From Desulfofustis limnaeus (GTDB lineage: Bacteria > Desulfobacterota > Desulfobulbia > Desulfobulbales > Desulfocapsaceae), in NCBI RefSeq assembly GCF_023169885.1, contig NZ_AP025516.1, positions 2,242,501 to 2,306,500 on the forward strand: a stretch of DNA of 64,000 bases. Reading direction: 5' to 3'. A program made the translations under genes and the position numbers. The notes beneath the pieces were generated by a model that was not told where the DNA came from, searched no databases, and saw nothing but the letters and a program-made list of their open reading frames with translations. This document shows, one piece after another, positions 51,483 through 60,511 of this stretch. Position 1 is the stretch's first letter. Every line of letters begins with the position of its first letter.

Positions 51483-52046
51483 ATGGATCTGAAAAAGATT
51501 GTACCATGGAACTGGTTTAAAAATGAAGACGAAGAAGCCTCAACAAAACCGGTACGGATTGATCGACCGAGTGAACCCGTCATTGGCGATTTTCCCCCAT
51601 TTCATCAGCTGCAGCGGCAAATGGAGCGGCTGTTCGAAGACTTCTCCCGCGACTTCGGCAGGCACGGCTGGCCGCTGGGCGACACCGCGCAATTGATGCG
51701 CAGCGGCTTTTTGAAACCGTCGATCAATATCGGCGGCAACGAAAAGGAATATTCCATCTCGGTGGAGATTCCAGGCGTCGAAGAAAAGGATGTGAAGGTC
51801 GAGCTGCGCGACAACACCCTGACCATCAGTGGCGAAAAACGCCAGGAAAAAGAGGACAAGCAGAAAGACTTCTACCGCATCGAACGATCCTACGGTTCCT
51901 TTCGGCGGGTCCTCACCCTTCCCGACGATGCCGACCAAAACGGAATCAAGGCCACCTTCCGTAAGGGCGTGCTGCAACTGACCATCCCGAAAACGGAGGT
52001 AGCGGCAACCGAGGTGAAGAAGATCGACATCAAACCCGGCGACTGA
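51483..52046 (+). CDS. Hsp20 / alpha-crystallin family small heat-shock protein
   Basis: A 187-residue small heat-shock protein. Residues 1-75 form a variable N-terminal arm. The alpha-crystallin domain (about 80-180) has INIGGNEKEYSISVEIPGVE, LTISGEKRQEKEDKQKDFYR and the RSYGSFRRVLTLP strand with the conserved G-x-F-x-R-x-x-x-L-P. The LQLTIPKTE segment near the end is the conserved strand before the tail. It holds unfolding proteins in a refoldable state. It starts 8 bases after GAGAGGAGAG and is divergent from cbpA. Confidence 0.95.
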   Translation: MDLKKIVPWNWFKNEDEEASTKPVRIDRPSEPVIGDFPPFHQLQRQMERLFEDFSRDFGRHGWPLGDTAQLMRSGFLKPSINIGGNEKEYSISVEIPGVEEKDVKVELRDNTLTISGEKRQEKEDKQKDFYRIERSYGSFRRVLTLPDDADQNGIKATFRKGVLQLTIPKTEVAATEVKKIDIKPGD

Positions 52047-52249
52047 CCCCTTCTCCGCAGCCGACGGCCGGCCCCTGCGTGCCGCCGTCGGTGCCGCCGG
52101 ATCACGCCTCCCCACCCTTGACGGCAAGGTTTTGTCGCCGAAATCCTTGTGTTGAGCCACACTTTCGATTAGCTTGTGCTCGGCCGTTCTCCCACCTTTC
52201 CGGCCATAGTCGATCCTGTTCGTCTCGTTTTGCTTGCTGGAGGAATGGT

Positions 52250-53467
52250 ATGATTCGAGTCGTCACCAGCTGTCTGATACTTTTGTCTTTTCTGCCGCCA
52301 CTGCCGGCCGCTGCCGCAGATGGGACAGACAAAAAGACCGTACAGGACCTGCTGATCGAACCGCTCCAACCGATAATCACGGCGGCCTCCAGCAATCCCT
52401 GGATCCAAGGAGGGCTGCTGATCCTCATCACTTTGGTGCTCGCTTCAGCGATCACCTGGCTGATCTTTCGCCTGCTCCGCTCCATCACCTCGCGTACCAA
52501 CCTGCAGATCGACGACCATCTGGTGCGCCTCCTACAGCCGCCCGTCACCTATACCACCATCGCCATCGGCGTTACCGCCGGCCTCGAGATGATGCCGCTG
52601 CCTTCGTTCTGGGAACAGATGTTCATCCGGATCATGCACAGTCTCAGCGTCATCATCTGGGTCGTCTTTCTCAGTCGTTTCGCCACGCTCCTGCTCAACC
52701 GCATGGCCCGTTATTCCGGCCGGGTCAGTTTTATTCAACACCGCACGGTAACCTTGTTCGACAACATCGCCAAGGTGGTCATCTTCGGCGCCGGCCTCTA
52801 TCTGGTCTTCGTCATCTGGCGCATCGACATGACAGCCTGGCTGGCATCGGCCGGCATCGCCGGCATCGCGGTGGGCTTCGCCGCCAAGGATACGCTGTCC
52901 AACCTCTTTTCCGGCGTCTTCATCATCGCTGACGCCCCCTACAAAGTGGGCGACTACATCGTCCTGGACAACGCCAGCCGAGGCAAGGTCACCAACATCG
53001 GCCTGCGCAGCACTCGAATCCTGACCCGCGACGATATCGAGGTCACCATTCCCAACTCGATCATCGGCAACTCGATGATCATCAACCAATCCGGCGGGGT
53101 CAGCGAGAAGATGAGACTTCGGCTGAAGATCGGGGTCGCCTACGGCTCCGACATCGACCAGGTGAAACAGGTGCTGCTCGACATCGCCACTCACGAACCG
53201 CTGGTCTGCAAGGACCCTCCACCGCGCGTCCGCTTCCGTACCTTTGGCGCCTCGAGCCTGGATCTGGAACTGCTGTTCTGGGTCAACCACCCGGAGGAGC
53301 GCGGCCGTGTTCTCGATACCATGAACACCAAGGTCTACAAGGGCTTCAACCAGGCCGGCATCGAGATCCCCTACGCCAAGCAGGACGTCTATATCCGCGA
53401 ACTGCCGCCGCGCCGATCTCTCGAAGCGAAGCACCAGGCGGGAGCAGGAGACACTCCCGACAACTGA
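52250..53467 (+). CDS. MscS-family mechanosensitive ion channel
   Basis: A 405-residue channel. A signal-peptide-like start (MIRVVTSCLILLSFLPPLPA) is followed by membrane helices at about 43-65, 88-108 and 122-145. The pore helix region is WLASAGIAGIAVGFAAKDTL, with the Gly/Ala pattern of MscS TM3, then the FSGVFIIADAPYKVGDYI beta domain and the C-terminal cage domain ending near EIPYAKQDVYIREL. It opens under membrane tension to protect against osmotic downshock. The start at 52250 follows a TGGAGGA site; upstream in-frame codons are not conserved. Confidence 0.93.
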   Translation: MIRVVTSCLILLSFLPPLPAAAADGTDKKTVQDLLIEPLQPIITAASSNPWIQGGLLILITLVLASAITWLIFRLLRSITSRTNLQIDDHLVRLLQPPVTYTTIAIGVTAGLEMMPLPSFWEQMFIRIMHSLSVIIWVVFLSRFATLLLNRMARYSGRVSFIQHRTVTLFDNIAKVVIFGAGLYLVFVIWRIDMTAWLASAGIAGIAVGFAAKDTLSNLFSGVFIIADAPYKVGDYIVLDNASRGKVTNIGLRSTRILTRDDIEVTIPNSIIGNSMIINQSGGVSEKMRLRLKIGVAYGSDIDQVKQVLLDIATHEPLVCKDPPPRVRFRTFGASSLDLELLFWVNHPEERGRVLDTMNTKVYKGFNQAGIEIPYAKQDVYIRELPPRRSLEAKHQAGAGDTPDN

Positions 53468-53494
53468 AAGTCACCCGCGGCCAGTCAAGCAGCG

Positions 53495-53713
53495 TTACTG
53501 CGCCTGTTTTCGAATGGTTTCGTTGCGCTCATCTTCCTGGGTTTGAACGGCCCGCGCCTTGTCGATGGGTCGCTGAATGCGCTCGGCCATCTCCCGCCCC
53601 GCCGCCTCGGTGGCCCGCTCGACAGCCGATGACTCCTCTTCGACCTGCTGCTCCGACGAGCAGCCGCCAACGAGGAGGACCGCCAGCACCATACCAGACC
53701 AGAGTAGTTTCAT
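53495..53713 (-). CDS. small lipoprotein
   Basis: A 72-residue protein: MKLLWSGMVLAVLLVGGCSS is a lipoprotein signal with lipobox VGGC (Cys18), and the mature part is a charged, probably helical stretch rich in Glu, Arg and Gln. No family is recognised. The lipobox and intact frame support a real gene. It is convergent with the MscS gene, 28 bp from its stop; the ribosome-binding site is weak. Confidence 0.68.
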   Translation of the reverse strand: MKLLWSGMVLAVLLVGGCSSEQQVEEESSAVERATEAAGREMAERIQRPIDKARAVQTQEDERNETIRKQAQ

Positions 53714-54175
53714 GGGAACGCCTAAAAATCAATAGGAAAAGCCAGATGGAGGCTAGCCGGCACCAACCCCGGCGAACGTTCTTTTACCCTCCCTGTTCAT
53801 CATCAGCTCCGCTGAACGACATATAATGATTCATTAAACTCAACCGTCCCCATCTCGGACCAGGGAGGCGAAGGATATTGCTGGAAAGCGCCTCGCGAAG
53901 GCCCGCCGACGCGCCACAGCAGGCCCGCAGGGTTGCGGACAGGACGTCCGCAACTGACAGCAGGCCATGGATGGCCTGTCTGTCAGCCGTGGCGCGACGG
54001 CGATGCGGCCGAAGAGCAGCGCTTGGAAGCAATACCCTTCGCCGGGTCTTTTGCCCGTATCCCTGAAACGTACGCTTGCTTTATCCGAATGAACCGAAAT
54101 AATCTTATCATCACCAACCCCAGTGTGCTACAGTAGCAACCACGCCCGAGCATACCCCCAGGATATCACAGCACC
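53714..54175. other. 462-bp intergenic region containing the structured repeat copy 2
   Basis: Apart from the structured repeat (53867-54043) no gene is seen. Short ORFs across the repeat are by-products of its palindromic sequence. The promoter of the ABC exporter genes should lie at 54044-54175, but no clear -35/-10 pair stands out. Confidence 0.5.
53867..54043 (+). repeat. ~175-bp multi-branched structured repeat, copy 2
   Basis: Homologous to 30472-30645. The closing stem GGCGAAGGATATTG (53867-53880) pairs with CAATACCCTTCGCC (54030-54043) with one mismatch. An inner stem AAGCG (53886-53890) pairs with CGCTT (54020-54024). A 14-bp arm at 53904-53917 pairs with 53989-54002 with one mismatch. 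Hairpins GTTGCGGAC/GTCCGCAAC (53932-53954) and CAGGCCA/TGGCCTG lie inside. The GGCCGAAGAGCAGCG tail (54007-54021) is nearly identical between copies. It lies between a small lipoprotein gene and an ABC exporter. Confidence 0.88.
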
Positions 54176-55966
54176 GTGCCACACACAAAGCCACCCACCA
54201 GCACCTCGACGCTCTCCACCCACTACCGGGAACTGCTCGCTCCGTCCTTCCGTCGCCACTGGCTGCGGCTGCTGATCGGCTGCATCGCCCTGGCCGCCGT
54301 AGATTTCCTGCAGCTGATGATCCCGCGCATTCTCAAACACGGCGTCGACGGGCTGGCCGCCGGCACCGCCACCTCGTCACTGCTGCTCTTTTTGGCCGGT
54401 CTGATTGTCGCCATCGCCGTGCTGGTCGTGATCCTGCGTTTTTTCTGGCGCACCCTGATCATCGGCTTTTCCCGCTACCTGGAACGAGCGCTGCGCAACC
54501 GGATCTTCGAGCGTATCCTGGTCATGGACCAGCCCTTTTTCGAAAAACACACCACCGGCGACATCATGGCCCACGGCTCCAACGATCTGGCGGCCATCCA
54601 GATGGCCTGCGGTATGGGGTTGGTGGCGGCACTCGACGCGGTGGTTCTGTCGCTGGCCGCCATCGGCTTCATGATCGCCATCGATCCGCTGCTGACCCTG
54701 CTGGCCCTGCTGCCCATGCCGCTACTCGCCATCTCCACCCGGCTGCTGTCCAGTCGCCTGCACCATCGATTCAACACCGTGCAAGAATGCTTTTCCACCC
54801 TTACCGAAGCCGCCCGTTCCATGCTTGTCTCGGTCAAACTGAGCAAGGCCTACACCCTGGAGGACATTCAGACCCGTGAATTCGACCGCCTTGGCCGCAC
54901 CTACGTCGCAGCCAATATCCGGGTGGCCATGGTCCAGGGAGTTTTGTGGCCGGCGGCGACCTTGATCGGCAACATCGGGCTGCTCGTCATCCTGCTTTTC
55001 GGCGGCACCTCAGTCATTAAAGAGACCCTCACCATGGGTGATTTCGTCGCCTTCATCACCTATCTGCAGATGCTGATCTGGCCGATGATGGCGGTGGGCT
55101 GGGTGGCCAACCTGATCCAACGAGGCGCCACCGCACTGCGGCGCATCTATCTGTTGGTCACCGCCGAACCGGTGTTGCAGGACCGGCCGAACGCCGGTCT
55201 TGCGCCTCTGCCGGGTCCGGTGTTGCAGGTCCGCGACCTGAGTTTTAGTTACCCGTCCTCGCCACTACCCCAGTTGCAAGCCGTCACCTTCAGGGCCGAT
55301 CGTGAAATCATCGGCATGGCCGGACGCACCGGCAGCGGCAAGTCCACGGTCTGTCGGCTGCTGACCCGGCTCTATCCGGTAGCCGACGGCACGGTCCTGC
55401 TGCACGGGCATGACGTCAACACGCTGTCGCTGGCCGAAGTCCGCGAACGTATCGCCTACGTCAGCCAGGAGCCGGTCCTGTTTTCCGATACCATCGCCGC
55501 CAATATCGCCTTCGGCAGACCGACCGCCGATCCGGCCGAAATCGAGCAGGCCGCCCGCGATGCCGATATTCATGAGGAGATCCTGCAGTTCCACGACGGC
55601 TACCAGACCCGCGTCGGTGAACGCGGTGTTCTGCTCTCCGGCGGCCAGAAACAACGGCTGGCCCTGGCCCGGGCGCTGCTTTGCGACCGCCCCATCCTGA
55701 TTATCGACGACGGCTTGTCAGCCGTGGACACGGCCACCGAGAGCCACATTCTGGCCACCCTGCGGCAACGGTTAGCAGGCCGAACTGTGCTTGTCGTCTC
55801 CAATCGGATCAAAGTGCTGGCCGCCACCGATCGCATCCTGCTCTTCGACCAGGGCCGGCTGCTGCACGATGGTTCCCATGAGGAGCTGTTGCAGGTCAAC
55901 GATTTCTACCGAACCATGTATCGTAAGCAATCGCGCAGCAGCGAGGGAGCGGACCACGATGCATGA
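54176..55966 (+). CDS. ABC exporter half-transporter with degenerate catalytic site
   Basis: A 596-residue fused membrane/ATPase protein starting at GTG. Six membrane helices occupy about residues 30-310; the ATPase domain follows with Walker A GRTGSGKST (about 384), the canonical signature LSGGQKQRLALARALL and Walker B LIIDDGLSAVD. The catalytic Glu after Walker B is Asp here (DD for DE), the hallmark of the degenerate-site subunit in heterodimeric exporters such as MdlA, TM287 and BmrC. Its canonical signature would complete the active site of the partner encoded next (8-bp overlap). It is probably a lipid or drug exporter. Confidence 0.9.
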   Translation: MPHTKPPTSTSTLSTHYRELLAPSFRRHWLRLLIGCIALAAVDFLQLMIPRILKHGVDGLAAGTATSSLLLFLAGLIVAIAVLVVILRFFWRTLIIGFSRYLERALRNRIFERILVMDQPFFEKHTTGDIMAHGSNDLAAIQMACGMGLVAALDAVVLSLAAIGFMIAIDPLLTLLALLPMPLLAISTRLLSSRLHHRFNTVQECFSTLTEAARSMLVSVKLSKAYTLEDIQTREFDRLGRTYVAANIRVAMVQGVLWPAATLIGNIGLLVILLFGGTSVIKETLTMGDFVAFITYLQMLIWPMMAVGWVANLIQRGATALRRIYLLVTAEPVLQDRPNAGLAPLPGPVLQVRDLSFSYPSSPLPQLQAVTFRADREIIGMAGRTGSGKSTVCRLLTRLYPVADGTVLLHGHDVNTLSLAEVRERIAYVSQEPVLFSDTIAANIAFGRPTADPAEIEQAARDADIHEEILQFHDGYQTRVGERGVLLSGGQKQRLALARALLCDRPILIIDDGLSAVDTATESHILATLRQRLAGRTVLVVSNRIKVLAATDRILLFDQGRLLHDGSHEELLQVNDFYRTMYRKQSRSSEGADHDA

Positions 55967-57791
55967 TTTCGGTTATATGGAAAAAGGTCAGGAGGCATCG
56001 CTCGGCGATGTCCGCCTGTGGCGCCGCATCCTCAGCCACGGCCGCGGCTTTCACGGCGCCATCGTTGCGGCGGTAGTGTTGTCGCTGGGCGTGACCGGGG
56101 CCACCCTGGCCCTACCCTACCTGCTCAAAAGCGGCATCGACGGATATATCACCGCCGATCTGTTGCCGACCGCCGCCCGGATCGACGGCCTCAGCCGAAC
56201 CGCCGCCCTCTTCGGTCTGCTGGTGCTGACCGGCTTCGTGCTCACCTTTATCCAGACCGTCCTGCTGGAATGGGTCGGCCAGTCGGTGATGCACCGGATC
56301 AGGCAGGATCTGTTCTCGCACATCCTCAGCCTCGACCTGGCTTTTCTCAACCGCCAGCCGACCGGTCGGCTGGTAACCCGCCTGACCAACGACGTGCAGA
56401 ACATGCACGAGATGTTCACCTCGGTGCTGGTCACCCTGTTCAACGACGCTCTGCGGTTGGTCGGCATCCTCATCGTTTTGCTGCTGCTCAACCTCAAGCT
56501 GGGCCTGATGATGGCCCTGTTCATCCCGGTGGCCCTGGCCTTGACGATTATCTTCGCCCGGCTGGCCCGGGAAAAATTTCGGGCCATTCGCAGCCAGCTG
56601 TCCCGCCTCAACAGTTACACGCAAGAGGCGGTATCAGGCATCGCCATCATTCAGCTCTTCGGACAACAGCGACGATCCGGCAACCGCTTCGCCGCGATGA
56701 GCGAGGAGTACCTGCAACGCACCTTGAGCCAGATCCGCTTGTTCGGCGCCTTCATGCCCCTCACCGAACTGCTCAGCACCATGGCCATAGCCCTGATCCT
56801 CTGGTACGGCGGCGCTCAGATCATCGGCCAGACGCTGACTCTTGGCGAACTGGTGGCCTTTCTCGCCTACATGCGGTTGTTTTTCCAGCCGCTGCGCGAA
56901 TTGTCGCAAAAATACTCGATTGTCCAGTCGGCTCTGGCCTCGGCTGAACGGATTTTCGCCACCCTCGACACGCGACCGACCATCGCCGACCCGCTCCACC
57001 CTGTCGTTCCCGGGGTCATCACCGGCGCCCTGCACTTCGACCGGGTCTCTTTCCGCTACGAGCCGCAACAGCCGGTGCTCATCGACTGCGACCTGACCAT
57101 CAAGCCCGGCGAAACGGTGGCCGTGGTCGGCAGCACCGGCTCCGGCAAGACCACGCTGATCAATCTGCTGCTGCGCTTCTACGAACCGCAGCAGGGTTCC
57201 ATCCGCATCGACGGGATCCCGATCGGCGACCTGCGGTTGCGCGACCTGCGCCGGATGGTCGGCGTCATCCTGCAGGATGTCTTCATCCTCAAGGACACCG
57301 TGTTGGCCAACATTGCCCTGGATACCGGCTGCAGCCGCGACCAGGTGGAGGCGGTACTGGCCCGGACCGCCATGACCCGGTTCGTCGAGAAATTGCCGGA
57401 CGGCCTCGATACCCTGCTTGGGGAAGGCGGCCGCCAGTTGTCAACCGGGGAAAAACAGCTGCTCTCGTTCGCCCGAGTCCTGTGCCGAGATCCATCGATT
57501 CTGGTACTCGATGAGGCCACCGCCTCGATCGACCCGGAAACCGAAGGGATCCTTGAGCAGGCAGTGGCCGCCGCTTTTACCGGGCGCACCTCGATCATCA
57601 TCGCCCACCGGCTGTCAACCGTGCGGCGAGCCGATCGGATCATCGTCATGGACCGGGGACGCATCATCGAGCAAGGCGGGCACGAAGAATTGCTCAAGTG
57701 GGACAGCCATTACGCCCGGCTGGTCGCCCTCGACCTGCTCTTTGAGCCGACCGGCTCCCCCCCGCCGGATTCTTCGACCCACCCGGATTAA
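55959..57791 (+). CDS. ABC exporter half-transporter, catalytic partner
   Basis: A 610-residue fused exporter subunit: membrane domain (about 30-320) and ATPase domain with Walker A GSTGSGKTTLI, Walker B ILVLDEATASID with the catalytic Glu, and the switch IIIAHRLSTV. The signature reads LSTGEKQLLSFARVL rather than LSGGQ. Together with the Asp in the partner's Walker B, this gives one competent and one degenerate nucleotide site, as in MdlA/MdlB-type heterodimers. The start at 55959 overlaps the upstream stop; the longer frame is not conserved. An MFS gene follows 10 bp later. Confidence 0.9.
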   Translation: MHDFGYMEKGQEASLGDVRLWRRILSHGRGFHGAIVAAVVLSLGVTGATLALPYLLKSGIDGYITADLLPTAARIDGLSRTAALFGLLVLTGFVLTFIQTVLLEWVGQSVMHRIRQDLFSHILSLDLAFLNRQPTGRLVTRLTNDVQNMHEMFTSVLVTLFNDALRLVGILIVLLLLNLKLGLMMALFIPVALALTIIFARLAREKFRAIRSQLSRLNSYTQEAVSGIAIIQLFGQQRRSGNRFAAMSEEYLQRTLSQIRLFGAFMPLTELLSTMAIALILWYGGAQIIGQTLTLGELVAFLAYMRLFFQPLRELSQKYSIVQSALASAERIFATLDTRPTIADPLHPVVPGVITGALHFDRVSFRYEPQQPVLIDCDLTIKPGETVAVVGSTGSGKTTLINLLLRFYEPQQGSIRIDGIPIGDLRLRDLRRMVGVILQDVFILKDTVLANIALDTGCSRDQVEAVLARTAMTRFVEKLPDGLDTLLGEGGRQLSTGEKQLLSFARVLCRDPSILVLDEATASIDPETEGILEQAVAAAFTGRTSIIIAHRLSTVRRADRIIVMDRGRIIEQGGHEELLKWDSHYARLVALDLLFEPTGSPPPDSSTHPD

Positions 57792-57801
57792 ACATCGTTT
57801 C

Positions 57802-58983
57802 ATGTATCGCTCAACAACCGCCAACATCTATTACCTCTACCTGATCAAGCTCTCCAAGTGGCTGATGCTGATCATGCCCATCGTGGCCTTGTTTTTTGCC
57901 GAGAACGGTCTCGATCCATTCGCCATTTATCTGCTGCAGGGCGTCTATTCGCTCAGTCTGGCCCTGTTCGAGATCCCCTCCGGTTACCTGGCCGACGTCA
58001 TCGGACGGCGCGCCTCCCTGATCATCGGCAGCCTGCTCGGAACGCTGGGTTTCGTCGTGCTCTCCTTCTCCCACTCGCTGCCCGGCTTCCTCCTCGCCGA
58101 GATTATCCTCGGCCTCGGCGGCAGCTTCATCTCCGGGTCCGACTCGGCTCTGCTCTACGACAGCCTGGCAGCCGAGCAGAAGCAGCACTACTACCTGCGT
58201 TACGAGGGGAGAATCACGGCGCTCGGCAACCTGGCCGAAACCGTGGCCGCCATCGGCGGCGGTCTGCTCGCCGCCTGGCTCGATTACCGTTCGGTCTATA
58301 TGGCCCAAACCGTCATCGCCGCCCTGGCCATTCCCGCCGCCTTGCTGACTATCGAGCCGCCCCGAGAAAAAACGGTGCTGCATATTTCCCTCCGGCAAAT
58401 CATACAGATCAGCCGCCAGGCACTGATGGAGGATCGCCGCCTCAGCTCGGTCATTATCTTTTCCGCGGTGACCGGTATCGCCACGCTGAGCATGGCCTGG
58501 ACCGCCCAGATCTATTTCCTCGAAGCGGGCTTCAGCGAACGGGAGATAACCCCCCTGTGGGTGGCTCTCAACCTGGTGGTGGCCATCGTCTCCGCCATCG
58601 CCGCGCCGATCGTCACCCTGCTTGGGAGGAAGAGGGCCCTGCTGCTGACAGCGGTCGGGCTGCCGCTCGGCTATCTGCTGCTCGGACTGCTGCCCCTTGC
58701 CGGCGGGTTGGTGGCGTTGTTCTGTTTCTACGCCATTCGCGGGTACGCAACACCGATGTTGCGCGACCTGCTCAACCGGAACTGTGCCTCTGCCGTGCGG
58801 GCCACCGTTTTGTCGATCCGCAGCCTGCTGATACGTTTCGGCTTCGCCCTGATCGGCCCAGCCATCGGCTTCGGCGCCGGCCATCTCTCCCTGGCCGCGG
58901 CCCTGTCCCTGTTCGGCCTGTTGTTAGGCGTCGGCTCAGCGGCGGCGCTGCATCTGCTACTCAGGCATCATCCGGAACGATAG
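57802..58983 (+). CDS. major facilitator superfamily transporter
   Basis: A 393-residue membrane protein with about twelve predicted helices. The loop after helix 2 carries the MFS motif as GYLADVIGRRASLIIG (about 55-70), and a related segment, APIVTLLGRKRALLL, lies after helix 8. FEIPSGYLAD with the following acidic residues resembles multidrug or unknown-solute exporters more than sugar carriers. It starts 10 bp after the ABC exporter pair and probably shares the transcript. Substrate unknown. Confidence 0.88.
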   Translation: MYRSTTANIYYLYLIKLSKWLMLIMPIVALFFAENGLDPFAIYLLQGVYSLSLALFEIPSGYLADVIGRRASLIIGSLLGTLGFVVLSFSHSLPGFLLAEIILGLGGSFISGSDSALLYDSLAAEQKQHYYLRYEGRITALGNLAETVAAIGGGLLAAWLDYRSVYMAQTVIAALAIPAALLTIEPPREKTVLHISLRQIIQISRQALMEDRRLSSVIIFSAVTGIATLSMAWTAQIYFLEAGFSEREITPLWVALNLVVAIVSAIAAPIVTLLGRKRALLLTAVGLPLGYLLLGLLPLAGGLVALFCFYAIRGYATPMLRDLLNRNCASAVRATVLSIRSLLIRFGFALIGPAIGFGAGHLSLAAALSLFGLLLGVGSAAALHLLLRHHPER

Positions 58984-59058
58984 CCTCCGGCCAAGCCCCA
59001 CGTGGTAGCACTTTTTCTCTTTCTTTCGAATATTTGCTCAATGTGTGATAGATTTCTT

Positions 59059-59087
59059 TTGACAAGACCGATTGCGGACCTTATCTC
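59059..59087 (+). promoter_or_regulatory. putative promoter of the efflux operon
   Basis: A perfect TTGACA (59059-59064), a 17-bp spacer and TATCTC (59082-59087), about 60 bases before the first gene of the efflux operon. The -10 is a moderate match. Confidence 0.5.
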
Positions 59088-59149
59088 TATTTAAGTTTTT
59101 TATTAACAACTGACGCCCCCTGCCGGGTCGCCGATTCGATGGACATCTC

Positions 59150-60511
59150 ATGAGCCTTTGCCAGACCCTGTCAAAAGCGCTCCTGCTGACCGGAGCCATG
59201 ATATTCCTGTTGGTACATCCCCTGGCGGCAGCTTCGCCGCCGACAACCTGGTCGGCCCGGGAGGCAGTGATCTTCGCCCTGCGCAACAGTCCCGACAGTC
59301 GCATCGCTGAACAGCGAATCGAAGCCGCCCGCGCCGCCCGGCAACAAGCGGACGCGGTCTTCCGCCCCCAGGTCAGCCTCGGCGCCGGTTACAGCCAAAC
59401 CGACAACCCGATGCTGGCCTTCGGCTCCATTCTCAACCAGGGCGGGTTCAACCCCGGTCTGGACTTCAATGACCCGGGCCGCACCGACAACCTCGGCGTC
59501 CAGGCAGAAGTCCGCTACCGTTTCTATAACGGTGGTCGTGACCAGGCTCGAAGCGAGGCTCTGGAGGCCCTGCTCCAGGCCAGCCACAACGATCGGACCG
59601 CCGCCTGGCATCGTCTCGGCGCTGAAGTGATCAGGTCCTATCAGACCATCGTCCTCGCCCAGGAACAACTGTCGGCACGGCAGGCCGAACTGGAGTCCAT
59701 AACCGCCTCCCTGGACGTGGCTTCAGCCCGCTACCAAGCGGGAGACATGCTGCGCGCCGATCTGCTCCATTTTGAAGTGCAACAGGCGCGGGCCAGTGAA
59801 CAGCTGATCGTGGCCAGTCACCAGCTGGAACTGGCCAAGAAAATCTTTCTCAACCTGCTCGGACTACCCGAGACCCCGGTCCACCTGACGCCGCAGCAGA
59901 GCGACGAGCAACTGCCGCCGGAGCCCGCCACGTATCGCCAACGTCCGGAAATTTTGACGCTGAGCGCAAAAATCATGGCCGCCGAGGCGGAGCTGACGGC
60001 CGCCCGAGGCGCCTTGCACCCGACCCTGGACGGTTTCGCCGGCTACCACTACGACCGTGGCTGGGAAACGGGCGGCGACGGTTCGTCTTGGATCGCCGGA
60101 GTGCAGCTGCAGTACGACCTCTACGACGGCGGTCGGCGCACCGGCAATATCGCCCAGAAGACGGCACAACTCACTGAACTCAAGGAACACTTGACCAAGC
60201 TGGAGCTGGCCGTCAACCTGCAAATCCAGGAGGCGCTGCTCAACCAGCGGCAGGCCGCCGAGCAACGAAGGGTGACCGACAAGATGGTACAGCTGGCCCG
60301 GGAAAGCGCCCAGCTCAACCGGGAGCGATTCCAGCAGGGAGTCATCCTGGTATCGGATCTGATCGACAGCGAAGTGCGGCTCACCGATGCCCTCGTCCGC
60401 CAGTCGGCGGCCCGCACCAATTGCCGCACCGCCGTCGCCCTGCTGCGCCAGGCTGTCGGTCTGCAACAGTTTGCCCCCACCACCGAAGAACTTCTGGAGA
60501 GCCAACCATGA
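59150..60511 (+). CDS. TolC-family outer-membrane efflux protein
   Basis: A 453-residue exported protein with a signal peptide (about residues 1-27, ending PLAAA) and two OEP repeats. Each has the helical pattern of TolC-type channels, including SPDSRIAEQRIEAARAARQQ (about 44-63) and the second-repeat RPEILTLSAKIMAAEAELTA. LGAGYSQTDNPM and the VQLQYDLYDGGRR strand are typical of the beta-barrel parts. It forms the outer-membrane duct of a tripartite pump. Its stop overlaps the start of the adaptor gene by 4 bp (ATGA). Confidence 0.93.
   Translation: MSLCQTLSKALLLTGAMIFLLVHPLAAASPPTTWSAREAVIFALRNSPDSRIAEQRIEAARAARQQADAVFRPQVSLGAGYSQTDNPMLAFGSILNQGGFNPGLDFNDPGRTDNLGVQAEVRYRFYNGGRDQARSEALEALLQASHNDRTAAWHRLGAEVIRSYQTIVLAQEQLSARQAELESITASLDVASARYQAGDMLRADLLHFEVQQARASEQLIVASHQLELAKKIFLNLLGLPETPVHLTPQQSDEQLPPEPATYRQRPEILTLSAKIMAAEAELTAARGALHPTLDGFAGYHYDRGWETGGDGSSWIAGVQLQYDLYDGGRRTGNIAQKTAQLTELKEHLTKLELAVNLQIQEALLNQRQAAEQRRVTDKMVQLARESAQLNRERFQQGVILVSDLIDSEVRLTDALVRQSAARTNCRTAVALLRQAVGLQQFAPTTEELLESQP

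Noticed and set aside
53933-54136. Short ORFs over structured repeat copy 2
   Set aside because: Explained by repeated palindromic DNA; substitutions between copies preserve base pairing rather than codons.
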